Of a stretch of 64,000 nucleotides of DNA, positions 9,403-18,774 are shown piece after piece. Positions within the stretch are counted from its first letter, which is position 1. Each line of letters opens with the position of its first letter. Under the pieces are notes generated by a model. That model saw nothing but the letters and a program-made list of their open reading frames with translations, had not been told where the DNA came from and ran no database searches. Both the position numbers and the translations under genes were made by a program. Source of the DNA: Mycolicibacterium monacense (GTDB lineage Bacteria; Actinomycetota; Actinomycetes; Mycobacteriales; Mycobacteriaceae); NCBI RefSeq assembly GCF_010731575.1, contig NZ_AP022617.1, forward strand, positions 1,178,001-1,242,000. Reading direction: 5' to 3'.

Positions 9403-10913
9403 GCCGTCTCGCGCAGTTCCAGCGGGTCGCCGGACGGTCCGTCGTCCGTCGGGGCCTTCGCGGCCTGCGACATCTGCGGCGTATCCCACCACACCTTGGG
9501 CTGACGGGCGACCCATCCGCTGACCGCCTCGAGTTCGGCGGCCAGCGAGATGAGCAGCGGTTCGCTCTCGGCGGGACCCATGAGCTGCACGCCGATCGGC
9601 AGTCCGTCGGCGGTGAACCCGGCCGGGACGTTGATCGACGGCCAGCCGAGCAGGTTCCACGGCCAGGTGACCGGACACGCCTTGATCATCGTGCGGTCGG
9701 TGGCCAGTCCGCCGAGCTCGTCGAAGTCGTGCACGCGGGGCGGTGGCTGCGCGGTGGTCGGGGCCAGCACCACGTCGCAGATGTTGAACACCCAGCCGAT
9801 TCGGCGCTGCGCGGCGGCCTCCTTGGCGCGCGCCTTGCGCAGGACGTGTTCGGACAGCAGCCGGCCCATCCGCAGATTCGCCTTCGTGCGCTTGTCGAAG
9901 TCGACGCCGTAGCCGAGCCGCTCGGCCCAGTCCAACAGCCCAGAGGTGGAGCGGGACAGGAAGTTCCACGACATGCCGACCGTGTAATCGGGGTCCGCGG
10001 GCCGCACGGTGTGGCCCAGTTCCTCCAGATGGCCCGAGACGGTGTGCAGCGCCGCGCGGATGTCGGGGTGCAGGGTGGCGTGGAAGCCGGTGAACGGGAA
10101 CTTCGTCGACAAACCGATCCGCAGCGGTCCCGGCGCGCGGGCGACGTACTCCGACACCCGGACCGGTGCGGGCCGGTGCCGGTCGCCCGCCGCGTTGCCC
10201 GACGCCGCATCGAGCACCAGCGCCGCATCGGTGACGGTGCGGGCGAGCACCCCGTTGACCGTGATGCCGTTGAACGCCTCGGCCAGCGGCGAGGTCGAGA
10301 TGCGGCCGCGCTGCGGCTTGATGCCGACGAGATGGCACCAGGCCGCCGGGATGCGCACACTGCCTGCGCCGTCGGAGCCGATCGCCGCGGTGACCAGGCC
10401 GGCCGCGACCGCCGCGGCGCTGCCGCCCGACGATCCGCCGGGGGTGTGCTCGCGCGACCACGGGTTGCGGGTGTGGCCGAAGGCCGGTCCGCTGGTGAAC
10501 GGCCACTGGCCGAGTTCGCAGGTGTTGGTCTTGCCGACGATCACCGCACCGGCGGCGCGCAGGCGCCGGACCACCTCGGCGTCGGCGTCGGCGGGCCGCA
10601 CCGTGCCTGCGGTCCCGAAGCGCGTCGGCACCCCGGCGATGTCGACGTCGTCTTTCACCGCGATCGGGATGCCGAGCAGCGGACGCTGATCCCCGGCGGC
10701 GCGCCGGCGGTCGGCCTCGGCGGCCTCGGCGAGGGCCTGTTCGGCCAGCACCACCCGAAACGCGTTGAGAGTCGGCTGGCTCGCCGAGATCGCGTGCAGG
10801 GACCGGCGCACCAGATCGTCCGCCGTCACCGCGCCACTGGCGAGCTGATAGAGCTGGTCGGTCAGGGTCGGGAAGGCGGTTCGAGCGGGGCGGGGAGCAG
10901 ACGAATCGGCCAT
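9399..10913 (-). CDS. Amidase-signature family amidase (AmiA2-like)
   Basis: A 504-residue serine hydrolase that cleaves carboxamides; the substrate is not predictable. The Ser-Ser-Lys triad region is visible: AVKDDVD (Lys near 86) and HTPGGSSGGSAAAVAAG (near 158), then IGSDGAGSVRIPAAWC. The position between era and recO matches Rv2363 amiA2. The start is taken at ATG 10913; a long upstream open frame is a shadow of recO and is rejected. A TTG two codons upstream is possible but weaker. Confidence 0.9.
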   Translation of the reverse strand: MADSSAPRPARTAFPTLTDQLYQLASGAVTADDLVRRSLHAISASQPTLNAFRVVLAEQALAEAAEADRRRAAGDQRPLLGIPIAVKDDVDIAGVPTRFGTAGTVRPADADAEVVRRLRAAGAVIVGKTNTCELGQWPFTSGPAFGHTRNPWSREHTPGGSSGGSAAAVAAGLVTAAIGSDGAGSVRIPAAWCHLVGIKPQRGRISTSPLAEAFNGITVNGVLARTVTDAALVLDAASGNAAGDRHRPAPVRVSEYVARAPGPLRIGLSTKFPFTGFHATLHPDIRAALHTVSGHLEELGHTVRPADPDYTVGMSWNFLSRSTSGLLDWAERLGYGVDFDKRTKANLRMGRLLSEHVLRKARAKEAAAQRRIGWVFNICDVVLAPTTAQPPPRVHDFDELGGLATDRTMIKACPVTWPWNLLGWPSINVPAGFTADGLPIGVQLMGPAESEPLLISLAAELEAVSGWVARQPKVWWDTPQMSQAAKAPTDDGPSGDPLELRETA

Positions 10914-10976
10914 CGGTTCCAACCATATCGGCGCTGCCAACCGAGCATTGTCGGACCGTGATGGAACACTGGTCTG

Positions 10977-11807
10977 ATGCGGCTGTACCGGGACCGCGCG
11001 GTCGTGCTGCGCCAACACAAGCTGGGTGAAGCCGACCGGATCGTCACCCTGCTGACCCGCGACCACGGGCTGGTCCGTGCGGTCGCCAAGGGGGTGCGCC
11101 GTACCCGCAGCAAGTTCGGCGCGCGGCTGGAACCGTTCGCCCACATCGACGTCCAGCTGCACCCCGGCCGCAACCTCGACATCGTCACCCAGGTGCAGGC
11201 GATCGACGCGTTCGCCTCCGACATCGTCAGCGACTACGGCCGCTACACGTCGGCGTGCGCGGTGCTCGAGACGGCCGAACGCCTCGCCGGTGAGGAGCGC
11301 GCCCCGATGCCCGCGCTGCACCGGCTGACCGTGGGTGCGCTGCGCGCGGTCGCCGACGGCAGCCGCCCTCGTGAACTGGTGTTGGATGCGTACCTGTTGC
11401 GCGCCATGGGAATCGCGGGCTGGGCGCCGGCGCTGACCGAATGCGCCCGCTGCGCCACCCCCGGCCCGCACCGGGCGTTCCACGTCGCGGCGGGTGGCAG
11501 CGTGTGCGTGCACTGCCGGCCGTCGGGGTCGGTGACCCCGCCGCAGGCCGTGCTGGACCTGATGTCCGCGCTGCACGACGGCGACTGGCCGGCCGCCGAG
11601 GCGTCGACACCGTCGCACCGCAGCCAGGCCAGTGGGCTGGTGGCCGCCCATCTGCAGTGGCACCTGGAGCGACAGCTGCGCACATTGCCGCTGGTGGAGC
11701 GCGTCTACCGGGTCGATCATGCGGTCGCTGATCACCGGATTTCGCTGTTGCGGCAGGATGTGCACCGTGGTGACGAACCGGGTGACCAGCTCGCGGCGGG
11801 GAGCTGA
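10977..11807 (+). CDS. recO: DNA repair protein RecO
   Basis: A recombination mediator that helps load RecA in the RecF pathway and anneals single strands. The 276-residue protein has an N-terminal OB fold beginning [20 protein letters not shown] and a zinc-binding pair CARC (near 154) and CVHC (near 177). The helical C-terminus ends at [10 protein letters not shown]. It is divergent from the amidase gene, and its 3' end overlaps the start of uppS, indicating an operon. Confidence 0.95.
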   Translation: MRLYRDRAVVLRQHKLGEADRIVTLLTRDHGLVRAVAKGVRRTRSKFGARLEPFAHIDVQLHPGRNLDIVTQVQAIDAFASDIVSDYGRYTSACAVLETAERLAGEERAPMPALHRLTVGALRAVADGSRPRELVLDAYLLRAMGIAGWAPALTECARCATPGPHRAFHVAAGGSVCVHCRPSGSVTPPQAVLDLMSALHDGDWPAAEASTPSHRSQASGLVAAHLQWHLERQLRTLPLVERVYRVDHAVADHRISLLRQDVHRGDEPGDQLAAGS

Positions 11808-12678
11808 GCGCAAGAAGTCGCAGTTCCCGCAGCTCGACCCACCTGCCGACGACTATCCGACCTTCCCCGACAAGTCGACGTGGCCGGTGGTGTTCCCCGA
11901 GCTGCCGCCCAACACCAACGGCAGATTCGCCCGCCCGCCGCAGCACACCAGCAAGGCCGCCGCGCCCAAGATCCCCGCCGACCAGGTGCCCCAGCACGTC
12001 GCGGTGGTCATGGACGGCAACGGCCGGTGGGCCACCCAACGCGGGCTCGGCCGCACCGAGGGCCACAAGATGGGCGAGGCGGTGCTGATCGACATCACGT
12101 GCGGGGCCATCGAGATCGGCATCAAACACCTGACGGTGTACGCGTTCTCCACCGAGAACTGGAAGCGCAGCACCGAAGAGGTGCGTTTCCTGATGGGGTT
12201 CAACCGCGAGGTCGTCCGCCGCCGCCGGGAGAACCTCAACGACATGGGCGTGCGGATGCGCTGGGTCGGGTCGCGGCCGCGGATGTGGCGCAGCGTGAGC
12301 AAGGAATTCGACATCGCCGAGGAGATGACGGTCGACAACGACGTCATCACCATCAACTACTGCGTGAACTACGGCGGGCGCACCGAGATCGTCGAGGCGG
12401 CGCGCCAGCTCGCGCAGGAGGCCGTCGACGGCAAGGTGAACCCGAGCCGGATCACCGAGGCGGCGTTCGCCAGACATCTGCACCGGCCCGACATCCCCGA
12501 TGTCGACCTGTTCATCCGCACGTCGGGGGAGCAGCGGGCCAGCAACTTCCTGCTGTGGCAGTCCGCGTACGCCGAGTACGTCTTCCAGGACAAACTGTGG
12601 CCGGACTACGACCGCCGCGACCTGTGGGCGGCGTGCGAGGAGTATGTCAGCCGCAACCGGCGCTTCGGTAGGGCCTGA
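11767..12678 (+). CDS. uppS: Polyprenyl diphosphate synthase UppS (decaprenyl type)
   Basis: A cis-prenyltransferase making the lipid carrier for peptidoglycan and arabinogalactan precursors. Motifs are [13 protein letters not shown] (diphosphate-binding Asp), [19 protein letters not shown], and [11 protein letters not shown] near the C-terminus. It corresponds to M. tuberculosis Rv2361c, a decaprenyl diphosphate synthase. The start is uncertain among GTGs at 11767, 11770 and 11782; GCAGGA is ideally spaced for 11767, which overlaps recO by 41 bases. The product is about 303 residues. Confidence 0.92.
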   Translation: MVTNRVTSSRRGAERKKSQFPQLDPPADDYPTFPDKSTWPVVFPELPPNTNGRFARPPQHTSKAAAPKIPADQVPQHVAVVMDGNGRWATQRGLGRTEGHKMGEAVLIDITCGAIEIGIKHLTVYAFSTENWKRSTEEVRFLMGFNREVVRRRRENLNDMGVRMRWVGSRPRMWRSVSKEFDIAEEMTVDNDVITINYCVNYGGRTEIVEAARQLAQEAVDGKVNPSRITEAAFARHLHRPDIPDVDLFIRTSGEQRASNFLLWQSAYAEYVFQDKLWPDYDRRDLWAACEEYVSRNRRFGRA

Positions 12679-13106
12679 TGGACCTGCAGCCGCGGTTGGC
12701 CGCCGTGCTCGACGGGTTCGTCGACGCGGTGACCCGCGAATCCGACGGTGCGCTCACGGTGCGTCACGACGGCACGATCGCCTCGCTGCGGGTGGTCACC
12801 ATCGCCGAAGGCCTCGAGCTGGTCTCGCTCACCCAGATCCTGGCGTGGGATCTGCCGCTGGACGCCAAACTGCGCACCGCGGTCGCCGAGCACGCGCACG
12901 GCACGCTACTGGGCACGGTGTCGCTGGCGGCCAAGAGCGGCGACCGGGAGATCGCGGCAGGCGCCAGGCGCAATTCGAAGAAGGCCGCGGATGTGTTGCT
13001 GCGCTACAACTTTCCGGCCGCCGGCCTCACCGACGACGCGTTGCGCACGCTGATCCTGCTGGTGCTCAGCGCCGGCGCCGACATCCGCCGGGCGCTAACG
13101 GGCTGA
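12678..13106 (+). CDS. Conserved mycobacterial protein, Rv2360c-like
   Basis: A 142-residue protein of unknown function, starting [20 protein letters not shown] at a TGATG overlap with the uppS stop, so translationally coupled. It is soluble, has no signal peptide, and ends in a helical segment (TLILLVLSAGADIRRALTG). The location is that of Rv2360c. The 3' end overlaps the convergent zur gene by 12 bases. Confidence 0.85.
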   Translation: MDLQPRLAAVLDGFVDAVTRESDGALTVRHDGTIASLRVVTIAEGLELVSLTQILAWDLPLDAKLRTAVAEHAHGTLLGTVSLAAKSGDREIAAGARRNSKKAADVLLRYNFPAAGLTDDALRTLILLVLSAGADIRRALTG

Positions 13107-13490
13107 GCAGTCCCCGCACAGACCGAAGATCTCGATGGTGTGGCTGACGTCGGAGAATCCGTGCTCGCGGGCGATGTCGGCGGCCCACGTCTCGACCTGA
13201 CCGCCCTGGATCTCGACGGCCGCGCCGCACGCGCGGCACACCAGGTGATGGTGGTGGTCGGCCGAGCAGCGGCGGTAGACCGACTCGCCGGTGTCGGTGC
13301 GGAGCACGTCGACCAGACCGGACTCCGCCATCGACTGCAGGGTGCGGTAGACCGTCGTCAACCCGATGCCCTCACCGCGGCGCTTGAGCGCGTCGTGCAG
13401 CTCCTGGGCCGAGCGGAACTCGTCGAGTCCGTCGAGCAGGTCGGCGATCGCCGCCCGCTGCCGCGTCGCGCGGACCGGGGCCGGGCTCAC
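13095..13490 (-). CDS. zur: Zinc uptake regulator Zur (FurB)
   Basis: A Fur-family repressor that senses Zn2+ and controls zinc uptake and zinc-free ribosomal protein genes in mycobacteria. The 131-residue product has a winged helix (TRQRAAIADLLDGLDEFRSAQELH... TVYRTLQSMAESGLVD), the His-rich stretch CSADHHHHLVCRACG, and the second Cys pair CGDC at the end. The GTG start overlaps the smtB stop (GTGA), so the two are an operon, matching Rv2358-Rv2359. Confidence 0.95.
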   Translation of the reverse strand: MSPAPVRATRQRAAIADLLDGLDEFRSAQELHDALKRRGEGIGLTTVYRTLQSMAESGLVDVLRTDTGESVYRRCSADHHHHLVCRACGAAVEIQGGQVETWAADIAREHGFSDVSHTIEIFGLCGDCSAR

Positions 13491-13849
13491 CGGACGTCCT
13501 CACCGGCGTGGGCGACGGCGTCGGTGACGATGTGCACCAGATGCGCGTCGACGAGCCGGTAGAGCACCTCGCGGCCGGACCGCTCGCTGGCCACCACGCC
13601 CGCCTGTTTGAGGATGCGCAGGTGCTGGCTGACCAGCGGCTGCGGAACGCCCAGCGCGTCGACGAGCTCGTGCACACAGCGCGCCGAATGCTGCAGGTGC
13701 AGCACGATCGCAATCCGGACCGGCGCGGCCAGGGCGCGCAGCAGCTCGCCGGCGGTGTCGAGTACCTCGCGCGGCGGGAGCTCCGGCAGCGGCGACGCCC
13801 CGTGCTGGTGGGCGGCGTCCGACGCCACCGTGCTGGAAACGATTTTCAT
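13487..13849 (-). CDS. smtB: ArsR/SmtB-family zinc-responsive repressor SmtB
   Basis: A metal-sensing dimeric repressor that releases DNA when Zn2+ binds. The 120-residue product has the ArsR winged helix (LLRALAAPVRIAIVLHLQHSARCVHELVDALGVPQPLVSQHLRIL) and a C-terminal His/Asp-containing helix (DAHLVHIVTDAVAHAGED) suited to an alpha-5 metal site. The ATG at 13849 is chosen because a complete promoter (TTGACA-16-TATGGT) ends 10 bases before it; ATGs at 13864 and 13882 fall inside that promoter. It leads the smtB-zur operon. Confidence 0.92.
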   Translation of the reverse strand: MKIVSSTVASDAAHQHGASPLPELPPREVLDTAGELLRALAAPVRIAIVLHLQHSARCVHELVDALGVPQPLVSQHLRILKQAGVVASERSGREVLYRLVDAHLVHIVTDAVAHAGEDVR

Positions 13850-13851
13850 TA
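13834..13851. promoter_or_regulatory. Zur-box-like sequence over the smtB start
   Basis: TGGAAACGATTTTCATTA resembles the AT-rich actinobacterial Zur-box pattern (TGAAAAT-x-ATTTTCA type) as I remember it. It covers the predicted start codon of smtB, just downstream of the promoter. It may be chance, because it also codes for the first residues. Confidence 0.35.
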
Positions 13852-13859
13852 TGGCTGAC

Positions 13860-13887
13860 ACCATACATGCATCGATTCGCATGTCAA
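13860..13887 (-). promoter_or_regulatory. smtB-zur promoter
   Basis: On the minus strand a consensus -35 TTGACA (13887-13882) and TATGGT (13865-13860) are 16 bases apart. The start codon lies 10 bases after the -10, giving a leaderless or nearly leaderless transcript. Confidence 0.65.
13865..13884. promoter_or_regulatory. Palindromic SmtB operator candidate
   Basis: ACATGC-N8-GCATGT is a perfect 6-bp inverted repeat lying between and overlapping the -35 and -10 elements of the smtB promoter, the expected site for SmtB autorepression. Confidence 0.6.
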
Positions 13888-13928
13888 CGGTGGCCGACGC
13901 CGTGGCGGGAGGGGCCGCCAGCGCCCAC

Positions 13929-13934
13929 TACGCT
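13929..13934 (+). promoter_or_regulatory. -10 element of glyS, likely leaderless
   Basis: TACGCT ends 8 bases before the glyS GTG, spacing that places the transcription start at or near the start codon. Confidence 0.4.
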
Positions 13935-13942
13935 GTTGCACC

Positions 13943-15349
13943 GTGGCTCCATCTTCTTCGATCATCGACACCGTTGCGAACCTGGCGAAACGCCGTGGAC
14001 TGGTCTACCAATCCGGCGAGATCTACGGCGGCACGAAGTCGGCGTGGGACTACGGGCCGCTCGGGGTGGAGCTCAAGGAGAACATCAAGCGGCAGTGGTG
14101 GAGGTCGGTGGTCACCGGCCGTGACGACGTCGTCGGCCTGGACAGCGCGATCATCCTGCCCCGGCAGGTGTGGGTGGCCTCCGGCCACGTCGAGGTGTTC
14201 AACGACCCGCTCGTGGAATGCCTGAACTGCCACAAGCGCCATCGCCAGGACCACCTGCAGGAGGCCTACTTCGAGAAGAGGGGGGCCAAGGACGGACTGG
14301 CCGGCCCGGACTCGGTGCCGATGGACGAGATCGCGTGCCCGGACTGCGGCACCAAGGGTCAGTGGACCGAACCGCGTGACTTCAACATGATGCTCAAGAC
14401 CTACCTCGGCCCGATCGAGACCGAGGAGGGTCTGCACTACCTGCGGCCCGAGACCGCGCAGGGCATCTTCGTCAACTTCGCCAACGTGGTCACCACCGCG
14501 CGTAAGAAGCCGCCGTTCGGCATCGGCCAGATCGGCAAGAGCTTCCGCAACGAGATCACCCCGGGCAACTTCATCTTCCGCACCCGCGAGTTCGAGCAGA
14601 TGGAGATGGAGTTCTTCGTCGAGCCGTCGACCGCCAAGGAGTGGCACCAGTACTGGATCGACACCCGGCTGCAGTGGTACGTCGACCTCGGCATCGACCG
14701 TGACAACCTGCGCCTCTTCGAGCACCCGAAGGACAAGCTGTCGCACTACTCGGACCGCACCGTCGACATCGAGTACAAGTTCGGCTTCGCCGGCAACCCG
14801 TGGGGTGAGCTCGAGGGCGTCGCCAACCGCACCGATTTCGACCTGTCGACGCACGCGAAGCACTCCGGCGCCGACCTGTCGTTCTACGACCAGGCCACCG
14901 AGACCCGCTACACGCCATACGTGATCGAGCCGGCGGCGGGTCTGACCCGATCGCTGATGGCCTTCCTGGTCGACTCCTACACCGAGGACGAGGCGCCCAA
15001 CGCCAAGGGCGGTGTCGACAAGCGCACGGTCTTGCGGCTCGACCCGCGGCTGGCGCCGGTCAAGGCCGCGGTACTGCCGCTGTCCCGCCACGCCGACCTG
15101 TCGCCCAAGGCGCGCGACCTCGCCGCGGAGTTGCGCAAGAACTGGAACGTCGAGTTCGACGATGCGGGGGCGATCGGCCGGCGCTACCGCCGCCAGGACG
15201 AGATCGGCACCCCGTACTGCATCACCGTCGACTTCGACTCGCTCACCGACCACGCCGTGACGATCCGCGAACGCGACACGATGACCCAGGACCGCGTCGC
15301 ACTATCCGAGGTGTCCGACTACCTGGCGGTGCGGCTCAAGGGCTGCTGA
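13943..15349 (+). CDS. glyS: Glycyl-tRNA synthetase, alpha2 type
   Basis: Charges tRNA-Gly. The 468-residue single-chain class II enzyme begins after the GTG with [24 protein letters not shown], typical of the eukaryote/actinobacterial dimeric form. It has a Cys-rich insertion ([12 protein letters not shown] and CPDCGTKG), motif 2 [25 protein letters not shown], and a motif 3/anticodon-binding C-terminus ([14 protein letters not shown]). It is divergent from smtB with about 90 bases between starts. A -10-like TACGCT suggests a leaderless mRNA. Confidence 0.96.
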   Translation: MAPSSSIIDTVANLAKRRGLVYQSGEIYGGTKSAWDYGPLGVELKENIKRQWWRSVVTGRDDVVGLDSAIILPRQVWVASGHVEVFNDPLVECLNCHKRHRQDHLQEAYFEKRGAKDGLAGPDSVPMDEIACPDCGTKGQWTEPRDFNMMLKTYLGPIETEEGLHYLRPETAQGIFVNFANVVTTARKKPPFGIGQIGKSFRNEITPGNFIFRTREFEQMEMEFFVEPSTAKEWHQYWIDTRLQWYVDLGIDRDNLRLFEHPKDKLSHYSDRTVDIEYKFGFAGNPWGELEGVANRTDFDLSTHAKHSGADLSFYDQATETRYTPYVIEPAAGLTRSLMAFLVDSYTEDEAPNAKGGVDKRTVLRLDPRLAPVKAAVLPLSRHADLSPKARDLAAELRKNWNVEFDDAGAIGRRYRRQDEIGTPYCITVDFDSLTDHAVTIRERDTMTQDRVALSEVSDYLAVRLKGC

Positions 15350-15358
15350 GCCGCCCTT

Positions 15359-15420
15359 CGCGAGCAGACGCAAATGTCCCGCGACACGCGGTAATTCAGG
15401 GACATTTGTGTCTGCTCGCG
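15359..15420. terminator. Long near-perfect hairpin, bidirectional terminator or mycobacterial small repeat
   Basis: Two 22-base arms (15359-15380 and 15399-15420) pair with one G.U, around an 18-base loop. The arm outer part CGCGAGCAGACGCAAAT resembles a short inverted repeat I remember near many mycobacterial gene ends. It lies between convergent glyS and the TPM-domain gene, so it can terminate both. No U-tract follows. Confidence 0.7.
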
Positions 15421-15434
15421 GTGGGAGGTCGACC

Positions 15435-17426
15435 CTAGAAGCGGCCGCCGCCGCCGAACATCCCGCCGCCACCGCCACCGGACCCGCCGAAGGATCCCGG
15501 GCCGAAACCGCCGCCGCCGAAGCCGCCGCGCATACCGCCGCTGAGGATGTTGCCGATCAGGATCCCGCCGATCATCGCGCCCATGTTGCCGCCGCCACCG
15601 CGGCCGCCGTACCGGCCCATGTACGCCTGTTGTGCGTACTGCACATCGTTGTTGGCGAGTTGCTGCGCCTGAGCGGCGAGCATGGCCGCGCCGTTCGCAT
15701 GCGCGATCGCCTCGGACGGGTTGGTGGAGCGTTTGGCGTCCGCCGCGCTGATCTGGCGGACCGCCTCGGCGAGCCGGGTCCTGGCCTCCGGTCCGATGCT
15801 GCCGCGGCGGGTGTCGATGAAATCCGACACCGATCGCACCCGGGACCGGGCCACGAACAGCGCCTCCTCCAGCGCCCGGTTCAGCCGATCGGCGGCCTCA
15901 CGTTCCTCTTCGACCGTGGCCAGCAGGCGGTCGAGGTCGGCGTCGGCCTTGGTCAGTTGCGTGAAGGCGCCGAGCGGATCGGTGGAACCCGACTGCTGGG
16001 CGGTCGCGACGGCCGCTGAGGCGGCATCACGCGCGGACGCGAGTTGGGCGCCCTGCGGCACGTCGCCGCCGGCCAACAACTCACCGGCCTGACGGATACC
16101 GGACTGGATGTCCTCGATGACCGCGGGCAGGTGCGCCGCCGCCCGCCGGATGTCGCTGGCGGCGCTGTCCACCGCGTCGAGCAGCGAACTCGCCTGGCTC
16201 AACGCCGATTCCGCGGCGCGCACCGCATCGACGAGTTCGGTCTGCTGACCGGCCACCGGCCGGGCGGCCAACTCCCGCCCGCGGGTGATGTTGTGGTCGG
16301 CGAACATCAGCAGTTCGGTCGCGGCATCGACGTTGCCCGCCACCGATGTCAATGCCGCGGCGTCGAATTCGGTGTGCAGGGTGGCCAGCTTCTGCCGGGA
16401 CGGTTCGATGCGGGCGGTGATGTCGACGACGCTCTGGGTCAGGCCGTCCAGCCGCGACGGGGCATTGATCACCAGTTCCCGCAGCTGCTCGAAGGCCTCG
16501 GTCTGCGCGTCGAGTTCGCGGTCGGCCTTCGCGGCGGAGACGACCACACGGGTCAAGAGGTCACGGCGCTGAGCGGGGGTCTCGGGGATCGCGTCATCGA
16601 GCTGCTGACGCACGGTGAACGCCTGCGCCAACGCCTGTTTCGCGGTGTCGACGGCGCGGGTGAACGGTTCGGTGCGCTTGGCGCCGAACTCCTCGACGGC
16701 GAGGGCGAGTTCGTTGCTGCTGGTGCGCACGGCGTTGTCGACCTCGACCACAATCGATTTGGACAACTCCTCGAGCGCGTCGAGCGACACCGACGCCAGC
16801 GCATTCGGATCGCTCGGATCGACCTGGCGGGCCCGTTCGATCTCGGCGGCGCGGCGCTTGCGGCGTCGCCGCTGGGCCCACACCCACAGGACGAACACGG
16901 CCAGGACGATCACGCCCAGCGCGAACAGCAGCCCACCCCAGGCGATCTGACGGGGTGCGGCGGCGTCGTTGAGCCCGTCGGCGGCGGCGATCGCACCGCC
17001 GGCCCAGTCACCGTCGCGCAGCGCCGGTTCGACCTGGTTGCGCCGCACCTCGTCGACCTTGCCGGCGGTGAGATCCGGCACCGTCGAGGGCACCTGCAGT
17101 GCGTACGCCCGGTCGACCGTCGCCACCGCCAGCAGCGCGTCGTAGCCACCCAGATCGCTGATCCGCATGGTGCTGCGCGCCCAGTTGACCGCACCCTGAC
17201 CGGAGAAGTCCTCGACGAAGACCACCCACAGCCGGATCTTGCGCTCGTTGTAGAGCCGGTCGACCGCCTGTTGGACCTCGCCGCGCTGCGCGGCGGACAA
17301 CGCGCCGGCCTGGTCGGTGACATAGCCCGGCAGCCGGAACGGCGGCGCTGCGGCAGTCACCGGCGCCAGTAGGACGCCCGCCGTCAGGAACGTGGCGAGC
17401 AGGGCGAGCAGTCGCGTCATGCGCAT
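15435..17426 (-). CDS. TPM-domain membrane protein, Rv2345-like
   Basis: A 663-residue envelope protein. An N-terminal signal sequence ([23 protein letters not shown]) is followed by a TPM domain ([26 protein letters not shown]... about 35-150) and a transmembrane helix near 175-200. A basic stretch RRRRKRR and a long helical, Ala/Glu-rich region (about 215-590) follow, ending in a Gly/Phe-rich tail. The TPM fold has been linked to phosphatase or photosystem-repair functions elsewhere; the role here is unknown. Start at ATG 17426; ATG 17420 is possible. The longer upstream frame is a dgt shadow. Confidence 0.85.
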   Translation of the reverse strand: MRMTRLLALLATFLTAGVLLAPVTAAAPPFRLPGYVTDQAGALSAAQRGEVQQAVDRLYNERKIRLWVVFVEDFSGQGAVNWARSTMRISDLGGYDALLAVATVDRAYALQVPSTVPDLTAGKVDEVRRNQVEPALRDGDWAGGAIAAADGLNDAAAPRQIAWGGLLFALGVIVLAVFVLWVWAQRRRRKRRAAEIERARQVDPSDPNALASVSLDALEELSKSIVVEVDNAVRTSSNELALAVEEFGAKRTEPFTRAVDTAKQALAQAFTVRQQLDDAIPETPAQRRDLLTRVVVSAAKADRELDAQTEAFEQLRELVINAPSRLDGLTQSVVDITARIEPSRQKLATLHTEFDAAALTSVAGNVDAATELLMFADHNITRGRELAARPVAGQQTELVDAVRAAESALSQASSLLDAVDSAASDIRRAAAHLPAVIEDIQSGIRQAGELLAGGDVPQGAQLASARDAASAAVATAQQSGSTDPLGAFTQLTKADADLDRLLATVEEEREAADRLNRALEEALFVARSRVRSVSDFIDTRRGSIGPEARTRLAEAVRQISAADAKRSTNPSEAIAHANGAAMLAAQAQQLANNDVQYAQQAYMGRYGGRGGGGNMGAMIGGILIGNILSGGMRGGFGGGGFGPGSFGGSGGGGGGMFGGGGRF

Positions 17427-17498
17427 GATCGCCAATGTAGTGCCGCGCACACCGGAGCTTCGGAAGACCGGCGGACCGTCCTGGCAGACTGTGCCTCG

Positions 17499-18770
17499 GT
17501 GAACCCACGACTGCAGGACAGCTACGACGAGTTCGATCGCCAACGCCGGGTGGACGAACCGGCGAAGAGTGCTGTCCTGCCGGGGACCGGCACCGAGCAC
17601 CGCACCGACTTCGCACGCGACCGCGCCCGGGTGCTGCACTGTGCGGCGCTGCGCCGCCTCGCCGACAAGACGCAGGTGGTCGGCCCACGCGAGGGGGACA
17701 CCCCGCGGACCCGGCTGACGCATTCGCTCGAGGTCGCCCAGATCGGCCGCGGGATGGCCGTCGGCCTGGGCTGCGACCCCGACCTCGTCGACCTCGCCGG
17801 CCTCGCCCACGACATCGGCCACCCGCCCTACGGCCACAACGGCGAACGCGCACTCAACGAGATCGCCAAGGCCTTCGGGGGTTTCGAGGGCAATGCGCAG
17901 AACTTCCGCATCCTCACGCGGCTGGAACCCAAGGTGCTCGACGCGACCGGTCGCAGCGCCGGGCTCAACCTGACCAGGGCGGCGCTGGATGCGGTGACGA
18001 AATACCCGTGGCAGCGCGGTGACCGCACGAAGTTCGGCTTCTACGGCGACGACATGGCCGCGGCCCGGTGGGTGCGCGACGGCGCCCCGGCCGAGCGGCC
18101 GTGCCTGGAGGCCCAGGTGATGGACTGGGCCGACGACGTCGCCTACTCGGTGCACGACGTCGAGGACGGCGTCGTCTCCGGCCGCATCGACCTGCGGGTG
18201 CTGGCCGACGACGATGCGGCCGCCTCGCTGGCGCGCCTGGGCGCCGAGGCATTCCCGACCCTGGCGCCCGACGACCTGCTGGCCGCGGCCGAACGCCTCT
18301 CGCAGATGCCGGTGGTGTCGCAGGTGGGTAAGTACGACGGAACCCTGGGCGCATCGGTCGCGCTCAAACGGATGACCAGCGAACTGGTCGGCCGCTTCGC
18401 CAACGCGGCGATCACCGAGACCAGGTCGGTCGCGGGGGGAGGTGCGCTACACCGTTTTGATACCGAGCTGGCGGTGCCGACCCTGGTGCGCGCCGAGGTG
18501 GCGGTGCTGAAAATGCTGGCGCTGCAGTTCATCATGAGCGACCACGGGCACCTGGGGATCCAGGCCGACCAGCGCACCCGCATCCACGAGGTGGCCCTGA
18601 TCCTGTGGGGGCAGGCGCCGAGCAGCCTGGATCCGCTGTTCGCGCCCGAGTTCGTCGCCGCCGAGGACGACGGCGCCCGGCTGCGCGTGGTGATCGATCA
18701 GATCGCGTCCTACACCGAGGGGCGGTTGGAACGAGTGCACGAAGCCCGATCGCCCCGACCTCTAGACTGA
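17499..18770 (+). CDS. dgt: dGTP triphosphohydrolase-like HD protein (Dgt)
   Basis: An HD-domain enzyme releasing tripolyphosphate from dNTPs. The 423-residue protein shows the metal-binding pattern: [14 protein letters not shown] (His), then [15 protein letters not shown] (HD), then a later [18 protein letters not shown] (Asp). The start GTG gives [19 protein letters not shown]. The location before dnaG is conserved in mycobacteria (Rv2344c-Rv2343c). The stop overlaps the -10 element of dnaG. Confidence 0.93.
18763..18768 (+). promoter_or_regulatory. -10 element of dnaG, likely leaderless
   Basis: TAGACT ends 6 bases before the dnaG GTG and overlaps the dgt stop codon, allowing dnaG its own leaderless transcript within the dgt-dnaG unit. 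Confidence 0.4.
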
Positions 18771-18774
18771 CCCG

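Noticed and set aside
9399..11813. N-terminal extension of the amidase to 804 residues
   Set aside because: The extra 300 residues are antisense to recO; the amidase-family N-terminus begins near 10913.
13850..13882. SmtB start at ATG 13882 or 13864
   Set aside because: Both lie within the -35/-10 promoter and palindromic operator, so the start is placed at 13849.
16044..17372. Long plus-strand open frame (442 codons)
   Set aside because: It is antisense to the TPM-domain gene, with His/Gly/Arg-rich low-complexity translation typical of GC-rich shadow frames.
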